This document shows, in pieces, positions 23,172 to 29,233 of a stretch of DNA of 29,233 bases. The notes beneath the pieces are model-generated. The model was not told the DNA's origin and did no database searches. It worked only from the letters and a program-made list of their open reading frames with translations. Location of the stretch: the NCBI GenBank assembly GCA_030530045.1, contig JAUMVS010000003.1, positions 1-29,233 of the forward strand, in the 5' to 3' direction. Every line of letters begins with the position of its first letter. The first letter of the stretch is position 1. Made by a program: the position numbers and the translations under genes. Source of the DNA: Phoenicibacter congonensis. Lineage in GTDB: Bacteria > Actinomycetota > Coriobacteriia > Coriobacteriales > Eggerthellaceae.

Positions 23172-25709
23172 ATGGCACTTTCTATCGCTCTCGCCGGCAA
23201 CCCAAACTCTGGCAAAACGACACTCTTTAACGCACTGACCGGCGCTAACCAATACGTTGGCAACTGGCCTGGTGTAACTGTTGAGAAGAAGCATGGCTTC
23301 ATCAAAGGTCAGGATCACGTTCGCATTACCGACCTCCCTGGCATCTATTCACTTTCGCCATACACTCAAGAAGAAGTTGTAGCTAGAAACTTCCTCGTTG
23401 ACGAGAATCCTGATGTCATCTTGAACATCGTTGACGGTTCAAACATCGAGCGTAACCTCTACCTCACAACACAGCTTCTCGAGCTCGGCATTCCAATGGT
23501 CATCGCAATCAACATGATGGACGTTGTTCGCAAGAGCGGCGTTGAGCTTGACGTTGAAAAACTGAGCGAGAAACTCGGTGTTCCAGTTGTTGAGATTTCA
23601 GCTGCCAAAGGCGAGAATGTTCAAGCTGCTGCAGACGCTGCAATCAACGCAGCAACTTCAAAAGCTGCTGAGCCAGGTCACTACTATGACGGCTGTGTTG
23701 AGCACGCTTTAGCACACATTGAAGAGCGCGTTCTTCATGACCTTCCTGCTGCACAGCAGAAGTGGTACGCAATCAAGATTTTTGAGCGCGACAACATGAT
23801 TCTCGACAAACTCGGCATTTCTGCTGAGGACCGCGCACATGTTGAGCAAGACATCCGCAGCGCAGAGGCTGAGCTCGGCGACGACTCCGAGACAATCATT
23901 ACAAATGCTCGCTACGACTACATCGTTCCAATCATCAATGAATGCAAGCATGAGCCTTCTGAGAAGCAAGTCTCAATGACCGAGAAAATCGACAAAATTG
24001 TCACAAACAGAATTCTTGGTCTTCCAATCTTTGCTCTCGTTATGTTCCTCATTTTCAACATTGCGATGGTTTGGGTTGGCCAGCCTGCTACCGACTGGGT
24101 TAATGACAACCTCTTCGGCGATGGCTTCTTTATTAGTGCAGAAGGCGAAGCTGCCTACAACGAAGCAAACGACGCTTGGTCAGAGATTCAATCAAGCGAC
24201 AAAATTGTCGGTTACACCGCAGCTGCAGAAAAAGCCGGCATTGACTGCACCGAGGTAAACGAAGCTGTTGCAACCCTTGCAGAAGATAAAGAAGACGCAG
24301 ACGCAAATAAGACTCTCGACGAGTTCGTGACAACTAATTCCTCATTTGTTGCAAAAGACGTTGACGTCTTTGAGGATGACGTTGCTACTGGTGACAAAAT
24401 CGAAACAGTAACAGCTGCTGACTTTAAAGAAGCTGTTCTTGCTCAGGCAGACGAGCCAGACCGTGCCGATTACGAGGGCTATGTTCCATCTCTCACAATC
24501 GCAGCTACTAACTGGCTAGAAAGCCTCGAGTCACCTGCATGGCTGAAAGGCCTCATCGTCGACGGCATCATCGGTGGTGTTGGTGCAGTTCTTGGCTTTG
24601 TTCCTCAGTTGATGGTCCTCTTCATCTGCTTGGCATTCATCGAGGAATGCGGCTACATGTCACGTGTTGCATTCGTTCTCGACAGAATCTTCCGTCGCTT
24701 CGGACTCTCTGGCAAATCAATCATCCCAATGCTCATCGCAACTGGATGCGGTGTGCCAGCTATTATGTCAACTAGAACAATTGAAGAGCCAAAAGAGCGC
24801 CGCATTACTGCGATGACCACAACAATGATTCCTTGCTCTGCTAAGCTTCCAATCATTGCGCTCATCGCTGGCGCAGTTGCAGGCGGCGAGCAAGCAGCTC
24901 TCATCACAACTATGGCCTACTTCGGAGGCATCTTTGCAATCCTGATTTCAGGTCTCTTCCTGCAAAGACTCAACCGCTTCAAGGGTGAATCTTCTCCATT
25001 CATCATGGAGCTCCCACAATATCACCTTCCAAAAGCAACTTCAGTTCTGAAGACAATGTGGGACCGTGCATGGGCATTCATTAAGAAGGCTGGCACAATC
25101 ATCCTCCTGTCAACAATCGTGATTTGGTTCCTCCAGAACTTCGGCTTTGTTGACGGCGCATTCGGAATGCTCGAGGAAGACCAGATTGACTCTTCCATCC
25201 TTGCAGCAATCGGCGGTGCACTTTGCTGGATCTTTGCACCACTTGGCTTTGGCGAGTGGCAAACAACAGTCACATGTCTCACAGGTCTTGTTGCAAAAGA
25301 GAACCTCGTTTCAACAATGTCTGTTATCTATGGCGGAAGCATTGGCGTTGCCACATTCTTCCAGGAGATGGCAGCACCTGCAGCACTGGCCTTCCTGTTC
25401 TTCAACCTGCTTTGCGCTCCATGCTTCGCAGCAATGGGTGCTATCAAGCGTGAAATGAACAGCGCTCGCTGGTTCTGGTTCGCTATTGGTTATCAGTGCG
25501 GTTTTGCCTATGTTGTAGCTTGCCTCATCAACCAAATTGGCAACATCATTACTGGAAACTTCGATTTCACAGGCGTAATTGTTCTGCTTGTTCTCATCGT
25601 TGCTATCATTGTTTGGCGAATGATTGACAAGAAGCGTAAAGGACAAAACGTTCTTTGTGATTGCGGATGCGAAGGCTGTGCAGCAAAGGATTACTGCCAC
25701 AAAAACTAA
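23172..25709 (+). CDS. feoB: Ferrous iron transport protein B with acidic extracytoplasmic insert and Cys-rich tail
   Basis: Membrane ferrous iron transporter with a GTPase head, 845 residues (E. coli about 773). G1 is GNPNSGKT (9-16), G2 the Thr of WPGVTVEKK, G3 DLPG (54-57), G4 NMMD (114-117), G5 SAAKGEN (143-149). The membrane part starts near 279. An Asp/Glu-rich, weakly repetitive stretch (about 306-453) lies between the first two membrane segments, much longer than usual there. The core then carries IIGGVGAVLGFVPQ, EECGYMSRVAFVLDR, GCGVPAIMSTRTIE and PCSAKLPII. The C-terminus ends in CDCGCEGCAAKDYCHKN with five Cys, like FeoB-associated Cys-rich proteins. GAGGTGG at the end of feoA is the ribosome binding site. 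Confidence 0.96.
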   Translation: MALSIALAGNPNSGKTTLFNALTGANQYVGNWPGVTVEKKHGFIKGQDHVRITDLPGIYSLSPYTQEEVVARNFLVDENPDVILNIVDGSNIERNLYLTTQLLELGIPMVIAINMMDVVRKSGVELDVEKLSEKLGVPVVEISAAKGENVQAAADAAINAATSKAAEPGHYYDGCVEHALAHIEERVLHDLPAAQQKWYAIKIFERDNMILDKLGISAEDRAHVEQDIRSAEAELGDDSETIITNARYDYIVPIINECKHEPSEKQVSMTEKIDKIVTNRILGLPIFALVMFLIFNIAMVWVGQPATDWVNDNLFGDGFFISAEGEAAYNEANDAWSEIQSSDKIVGYTAAAEKAGIDCTEVNEAVATLAEDKEDADANKTLDEFVTTNSSFVAKDVDVFEDDVATGDKIETVTAADFKEAVLAQADEPDRADYEGYVPSLTIAATNWLESLESPAWLKGLIVDGIIGGVGAVLGFVPQLMVLFICLAFIEECGYMSRVAFVLDRIFRRFGLSGKSIIPMLIATGCGVPAIMSTRTIEEPKERRITAMTTTMIPCSAKLPIIALIAGAVAGGEQAALITTMAYFGGIFAILISGLFLQRLNRFKGESSPFIMELPQYHLPKATSVLKTMWDRAWAFIKKAGTIILLSTIVIWFLQNFGFVDGAFGMLEEDQIDSSILAAIGGALCWIFAPLGFGEWQTTVTCLTGLVAKENLVSTMSVIYGGSIGVATFFQEMAAPAALAFLFFNLLCAPCFAAMGAIKREMNSARWFWFAIGYQCGFAYVVACLINQIGNIITGNFDFTGVIVLLVLIVAIIVWRMIDKKRKGQNVLCDCGCEGCAAKDYCHKN

Positions 25710-25765
25710 GCATCCCTAAACTTCGCGAATACATCGGCTGAGTTTAGTCACAGCAGGTTATTCGA

Positions 25766-25819
25766 TATACTCCTAGATAGACCTCGTCGCTGACCGAAAA
25801 AGTAGCGGCGAGGTTTTTT
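25766..25819 (+). terminator. feoB terminator with an embedded -10-like element
   Basis: Stem CCTCGTCGCT (25782-25791) with AGCGGCGAGG (25804-25813), one T-G pair, then six T (25814-25819). A good -10 hexamer, TATACT (25766-25771), sits 10 bases before the stem; if used, it would make a very short RNA that is nearly all terminator hairpin, or act as an attenuated start for the por operon. Confidence 0.8.
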
Positions 25820-25877
25820 GTGTTGTGCTTATGGTCATAAAATTATTGAACTGTCAATTTACTAAGAAAGGGGAAGT

Positions 25878-26450
25878 ATGGCACAGATGACAGAGATCAG
25901 ATGGCATGCTCGCGCAGGCCAGGGCGCTGTTACAGCTGCAAAGCTCATCGCTGACACAGCACTTTCAGCAGGTTCCTACATCCAAGCTATGCCTGAGTAC
26001 GGCCCAGAGCGCACAGGTGCTCCACTCAAAGCCTACACTCGAGTTTCTGATCAACCAGTCGAAGTTCACAATTCAATCAAGACCCCAGACATCGTAGTTG
26101 TTTTGGATGAAACACTCCTTGCAATCGTCGATGTCCTTGAAGGAATTAAAGATAATGGCGTGGTGGTTCTAAACACAGCAATGACTCCTGATGAGGCTCG
26201 CGTTGCCCTCAAAGCACCTGAGTACATCAAGGTTGCAACTGTTAACGCTTCTGACATTGCACTTGCAACAATCAAGCGTGACATTCCTAACACTCCAATT
26301 TGCGGAGCTCTCGCAAAGGTTACCGGAGTCGTTTCAGTTGAGGGAATTAAAGAACACCTCAAAGAAACATTTGGCAAAAAGTTTACTCAAGAAATCATTG
26401 ATGCAAACCTGACAAGCGTTGATCGCGCCTACGAGGAGGTGCAAGCATAA
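25878..26450 (+). CDS. porC: Pyruvate (2-oxoacid):ferredoxin oxidoreductase, gamma subunit
   Basis: Gamma subunit of the four-subunit oxidoreductase that splits pyruvate with CoA to acetyl-CoA and CO2 while reducing ferredoxin. The protein has 190 residues. Family motifs are ARAGQGAVTAAKLIADTAL (12-30), MPEYGPERTGAPLKAYTRVS (38-57), DIVVVLDETLL and NTPICGALAKVTGVVS. AAAGGGGAAG lies before the ATG. The stop TAA overlaps the ATG of porD by one base. The order gamma-delta-alpha-beta with one-base overlaps throughout ensures equal amounts of subunits. Other 2-oxoacid oxidoreductases such as Vor are close relatives; pyruvate is the likeliest substrate by overall resemblance. Confidence 0.92.
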   Translation: MAQMTEIRWHARAGQGAVTAAKLIADTALSAGSYIQAMPEYGPERTGAPLKAYTRVSDQPVEVHNSIKTPDIVVVLDETLLAIVDVLEGIKDNGVVVLNTAMTPDEARVALKAPEYIKVATVNASDIALATIKRDIPNTPICGALAKVTGVVSVEGIKEHLKETFGKKFTQEIIDANLTSVDRAYEEVQA

Positions 26451-26773
26451 TGGATATGCCTAAACTTGAAACTTTTGACGAGTGGCGTCCGGAAGAAATT
26501 CCACAAGGCTACGTTTGCAAGGCTGGCACTGCTCGTGAATACATCACAGGCGGCTGGCGTTCAAAGCGCCCAATTTGGGACGCTGACGCTTGCACAAGCT
26601 GCATGATGTGCTGGGTTGTTTGCCCTGATGCTTCCATCATTGCAAAAGACGGCAAGATGGTCGGAATCGATTACGATCACTGCAAAGGCTGCGGCGTTTG
26701 TATCCACGAGTGCAAATTCGACGCCCTCTCACTCATTAAAGAATCTGAAGCTCTGGCGAAAGGAGACGAATAA
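26450..26773 (+). CDS. porD: Pyruvate:ferredoxin oxidoreductase, delta (2[4Fe-4S] ferredoxin) subunit
   Basis: A 107-residue ferredoxin-like subunit. Two cluster motifs are visible: CTSCMMCWVVCP and CKGCGVCIHECK. The N-terminal 45 residues, including the GGWRSKRPIWD segment, are typical of PorD and dock the subunit in the complex. It passes electrons from the thiamine-linked site to free ferredoxin. The gene overlaps porC and porA by one base each (TAATG), with GGAGG and AGGAGA Shine-Dalgarno sequences inside the preceding genes. Confidence 0.95.
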   Translation: MDMPKLETFDEWRPEEIPQGYVCKAGTAREYITGGWRSKRPIWDADACTSCMMCWVVCPDASIIAKDGKMVGIDYDHCKGCGVCIHECKFDALSLIKESEALAKGDE

Positions 26774-27990
26774 TGGCAACTTCTAAACCATTTTCAGCTA
26801 CTGGTAACCAGATGATTGCTGAGGCATTCCGCCAGGTAGACCCTGACGTAATGGCTGCTTACCCAATCACACCACAGACAACAATCGTTGAAGGCTACGC
26901 AAAGTTCGTTGCTAACGGCCTTGTTCACACCGAGTTCGTAACTGTTGAGTCGGAGCACTCAGCAATGTCAGCTTGCGTTGGCGCTTCTGCTGCTGGCGCT
27001 CGAGTAGCAACAGCAACTGCTTCCCAGGGTCTCGCCCTCATGTGGGAGGAACTCTACATCGCTTCTGGCATGCGTCTTCCAATCGTTATGGCAAACGCAA
27101 ACCGTGCTCTTTCAGCACCAATCAACATTCACGGCGACCATTCCGACGTAATGGGCGCTCGCGACTCTGGCTGGATTATGCTTTTCGCTGAGACAGCTCA
27201 GGAAGCATACGACAACTCAGTCATTTCTTTCCCAATCGCAGAAGATGAGAACGTTCATCTGCCTGTAATGACAACACTCGACGGCTTCACAACTTCGCAC
27301 GCAATGCAATATTGCGTCAAAGAAGACGACGAGACAGTTAAAAACTTCGTTGGCGACTACATCGGCACAAACGGCCTGCTCACTTCTTCTGAGCCTGTTG
27401 GCCACGGCCTTTTTGCTAACGGTTCTTCCTACATGAAGACAAGAAAAGTCCTTCGCGACACTTCTCGCGCTGCTCTTCCAATCATTGAAAAATATGGCAA
27501 AGAGTGGGCAGAAATCACAGGTCGTCCATTTGACCTCGTTGACTGCTGGGGCGTTGAGGATGCCGACATTCTCGTTGTTGTTCTTGGTTCAGCTGGCGGC
27601 AATGTTCGTCACGTTGCAAGAATTCTTCGCGAGGAAGGCGTCAAAGTTGGCGTTATTCGTCCACGCGTCTATCGTCCTTTCCCTGATGCAAAGGTTGTTG
27701 AGGCAATCAAGAGCGTAGCTGATGCTCGCAAGTGCAGCGTTGTTGTTCTTGACCGCGCTGACAGCATTGGTGGTCACTTCGCACCTCTTGGTGCTGACGT
27801 TGCTTCTGCACTCTACGCTGCAGGAATCAATGTTCCGTTCAAGAATTATGTCTTTGGTCTTGGTGGCCTTGACTTCACCGAGAAACTCATTCGCCAAATC
27901 ATTTCTGAGGCAGAAGATTTGAGAGACAACGGAACCGACAACGGCACACTCAAATTTATTGGATACATGGACGAGAAAGGGGAAGAATAA
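26773..27990 (+). CDS. porA: Pyruvate:ferredoxin oxidoreductase, alpha subunit
   Basis: Alpha subunit, 405 residues, containing the pyrimidine-binding domain and the CoA-side domain. Motifs are AAYPITPQTTIVE (33-45), EFVTVESEHSAMSACVGASA with the conserved active-site Glu, ATASQGLALMWEELYIASGM, NIHGDHSDVMGARDSGW and, in the C-terminal domain, LVVVLGSAGGNVR-like ILVVVLGSAGGNVRHVARIL. Length and motif order match PorA of Thermotoga-type enzymes. It overlaps both neighbouring genes by one base. Confidence 0.94.
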   Translation: MATSKPFSATGNQMIAEAFRQVDPDVMAAYPITPQTTIVEGYAKFVANGLVHTEFVTVESEHSAMSACVGASAAGARVATATASQGLALMWEELYIASGMRLPIVMANANRALSAPINIHGDHSDVMGARDSGWIMLFAETAQEAYDNSVISFPIAEDENVHLPVMTTLDGFTTSHAMQYCVKEDDETVKNFVGDYIGTNGLLTSSEPVGHGLFANGSSYMKTRKVLRDTSRAALPIIEKYGKEWAEITGRPFDLVDCWGVEDADILVVVLGSAGGNVRHVARILREEGVKVGVIRPRVYRPFPDAKVVEAIKSVADARKCSVVVLDRADSIGGHFAPLGADVASALYAAGINVPFKNYVFGLGGLDFTEKLIRQIISEAEDLRDNGTDNGTLKFIGYMDEKGEE

Positions 27991-28949
27991 TGGCTAACTT
28001 AAAGCAACTTTCTCAGCTCCCTGAAAGATTAGCTCCAGGCCATCGCCTTTGTGCAGGCTGCGGCGCTTCAATGTGCGTTCGCCAAGTGCTCATGGGTGTC
28101 CCTGAGGATTGCCAGCCAGTAGTTGGTTGTGCAACTGGCTGCCTGGAAGTTTCCACAACAATTTATCCATACAACGCTTGGAATGTTCCTTTCATTCATA
28201 ATGCGTTTGAGAACTCAGCTGCTACCGTTTCTGGCGTTGAGGCTGCTTTCAAAGCAATGCAGCGTGCAGGCAAAATTCCTGAAAACAAAAAGTGCAAGTT
28301 CGTAGCATTCGGCGGCGACGGCGGCACCTACGACATTGGTCTTCAGTCGCTTTCAGGCGCAATGGAGCGTGGCCATGACATGGTTTATGTTTGCTACGAC
28401 AACAACGCCTACATGAACACTGGCATTCAGCGTTCTTCCGCTACACCAAAAGGCGCTTGGGCAACAACTTCTGAGGTTGGCAAGGCTCAACAGGGCAAAC
28501 CACAAATCAGAAAAGACCTTGCAAGCGTTATCGCAGCTCACCACATTCCATATGTTGCTCAGTCAACTGTTGGCCACTGGAAAGACCTCACTGCAAAAGC
28601 AGAAAAAGCTTTCGCATGCGAAGGTTCGGCATTTCTCGTAGTGCTCGCTCCTTGCCCTCGTGGCTGGAGATATTCCGAGGATCTCACTGCTGAGATTTGC
28701 CGCGCAGCTGTTAACTCGAAGTATTGGCCACTGTTTGAGGTTGAAAACGGCGTTTGGAATTTGACTCCTGTCAAAGAGAAGAAGCAGGTTCCTCTGGAGG
28801 ACTTCCTCAAGCCACAGGGACGCTTTAAGCATCTTTTCAAGCCTGAGAATGCTGACCTTCTCGAGGAGATTCGTGCTGACGTTGACTCCTACTGGAAATA
28901 CCTCGAAGGCATGCAAGCTGCAACTCACCCTGCTGAGGACGCGGAATAA
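27990..28949 (+). CDS. porB: Pyruvate:ferredoxin oxidoreductase, beta subunit
   Basis: Beta subunit, 319 residues, binding thiamine diphosphate and one 4Fe-4S cluster. Motifs are HRLCAGCGASMCVRQV (CxxC near the N-terminus), GCATGCLEVS, the ThDP/Mg motif GGDGGTYDIGLQSLSGAMER followed by CYDNNAYMNTGIQ, and a later conserved LAPCPRGWRY whose Cys is a likely cluster ligand. Last gene of the operon; its stop at 28949 is followed by a structured 3' region and a terminator. Confidence 0.95.
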   Translation: MANLKQLSQLPERLAPGHRLCAGCGASMCVRQVLMGVPEDCQPVVGCATGCLEVSTTIYPYNAWNVPFIHNAFENSAATVSGVEAAFKAMQRAGKIPENKKCKFVAFGGDGGTYDIGLQSLSGAMERGHDMVYVCYDNNAYMNTGIQRSSATPKGAWATTSEVGKAQQGKPQIRKDLASVIAAHHIPYVAQSTVGHWKDLTAKAEKAFACEGSAFLVVLAPCPRGWRYSEDLTAEICRAAVNSKYWPLFEVENGVWNLTPVKEKKQVPLEDFLKPQGRFKHLFKPENADLLEEIRADVDSYWKYLEGMQAATHPAEDAE

Positions 28950-28967
28950 TCGCGCAAGTTGTCAGCG

Positions 28968-29024
28968 GGCGGCATAAGCCGCCAATGGATTAGCGCCTGC
29001 AGCATCGGCTGGGATGCGCTAACC
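28968..29024 (+). ncRNA. Structured porB 3' UTR: two stable hairpins
   Basis: Hairpin 1: GGCGGC-ATAA-GCCGCC (28968-28983), six G-C pairs. Hairpin 2: GG, bulged A, TTAGCGC (28987-28996) pairs with GCGCTAACC (29016-29024); inside, an internal loop and CAGC-ATCG-GCTG (29000-29011). Neither has a T run, so they are not simple terminators. They may protect the por mRNA end or be part of a 3'-UTR-derived small RNA; no known RNA family was recognised. Confidence 0.4.
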
Positions 29025-29050
29025 AGTGCTAATAAAACTTCTTAAAAACT

Positions 29051-29084
29051 AAAAGCCCGACAGTTTAATTTGCCGGGCTTTTTT
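29051..29084 (+). terminator. por operon terminator
   Basis: AAAAGCCCG (29051-29059), a 14-base loop, CGGGCTTTT (29074-29082) and further T to 29084. The A run on the left also allows function on the other strand. Confidence 0.9.
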
Positions 29085-29113
29085 GATGCTTGCACAACTG
29101 GAAGAAGGTTATG

Positions 29114-29202
29114 TGCGCAAAGGGGACGATGAGTTCTGTGCAGCGTGTTAAAATGCCTCGCTGACTGGGGAAACAATCTGCTGCACAATGGGGACGATGA
29201 GT
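29114..29202. repeat. Pair of 21-bp direct repeats flanking a promoter-like element
   Basis: Copies at 29114-29134 and 29182-29202 agree at 19 of 21 positions and share the exact core GGGGACGATGAGT; they start 68 bases apart. Between them lies TGTTAAAAT (29146-29154), an extended -10. Two operators around a promoter of the next gene is one reading. With only two copies and 47 bases between them, a CRISPR array is not supported. Confidence 0.6.
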
Positions 29203-29233
29203 GATTTTCGTTCCGCTTCTCTGACGAGAAGCG

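Noticed and set aside
29114..29202. CRISPR array
   Set aside because: Only two copies of a 21-bp repeat, imperfect, no second spacer and no cas gene in the window.

Overview
The window looks like chromosomal DNA of a moderate-to-low GC actinobacterium of the class Coriobacteriia, perhaps near Eggerthellaceae. The basis is an actinobacterial-style RpoD with a long Lys/Thr/Ala-rich N-terminus, a YdjY-type lipoprotein, a four-subunit Por complex, FeoAB, and a lysyl-tRNA synthetase with a fused tRNA-binding tail. Species cannot be named from sequence alone. I saw no phage, insertion sequence, CRISPR array or rRNA. Nearly all the DNA is ordinary genes with short gaps.

Left part (1-4885, + strand): the 3' part of rpoD (its start lies outside the window), tRNA-Asn whose CCA end forms one arm of its own terminator, galU, and a cysK-cysE cysteine-biosynthesis pair ending in a bidirectional terminator. 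A minus-strand pair follows (4929-5947): an unknown acidic 97-residue protein and a DUF1461/TIGR01906 membrane protein resembling Lit, the lipoprotein intramolecular transacylase. Divergent from it is an ATP-grasp protein - metK - priA operon (6035-10781), then a separately transcribed lipoprotein with a YdjY-like Cys-rich domain.

Middle (11827-17104): five tightly packed genes form the least understood part of the window. They are two TVP38/DedA-type (VTT) membrane proteins, a protein with two complete CCG iron-sulfur modules, an APH-like phosphotransferase whose catalytic HxD reads NxE, and a fusion of the TIGR04282 and TIGR04283 transferase families, which are known from rSAM/selenodomain and arsenosugar gene neighbourhoods. 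No radical SAM partner is present. This is my best candidate for an undescribed pathway. On the minus strand follow a C_GCAxxG_C_C redox protein and the CCA-adding enzyme.

Right part (19300-29233, + strand): tatA, greA, lysS, a LOG-family gene that looks leaderless, feoA-feoB behind two copies of a 16-bp GTTA-S-C-N4-GCTAAC palindrome (probable metal-dependent repressor site; a third near-copy precedes the TVP38 operon), and porCDAB for ferredoxin-linked pyruvate oxidation. After porB there is a strongly structured 3' UTR, a terminator, and a pair of near-identical 21-bp direct repeats flanking a promoter-like element at the window end. Physiologically the set fits an anaerobe that gains electrons through ferredoxin, takes up ferrous iron and carries many Fe-S or thiol proteins.
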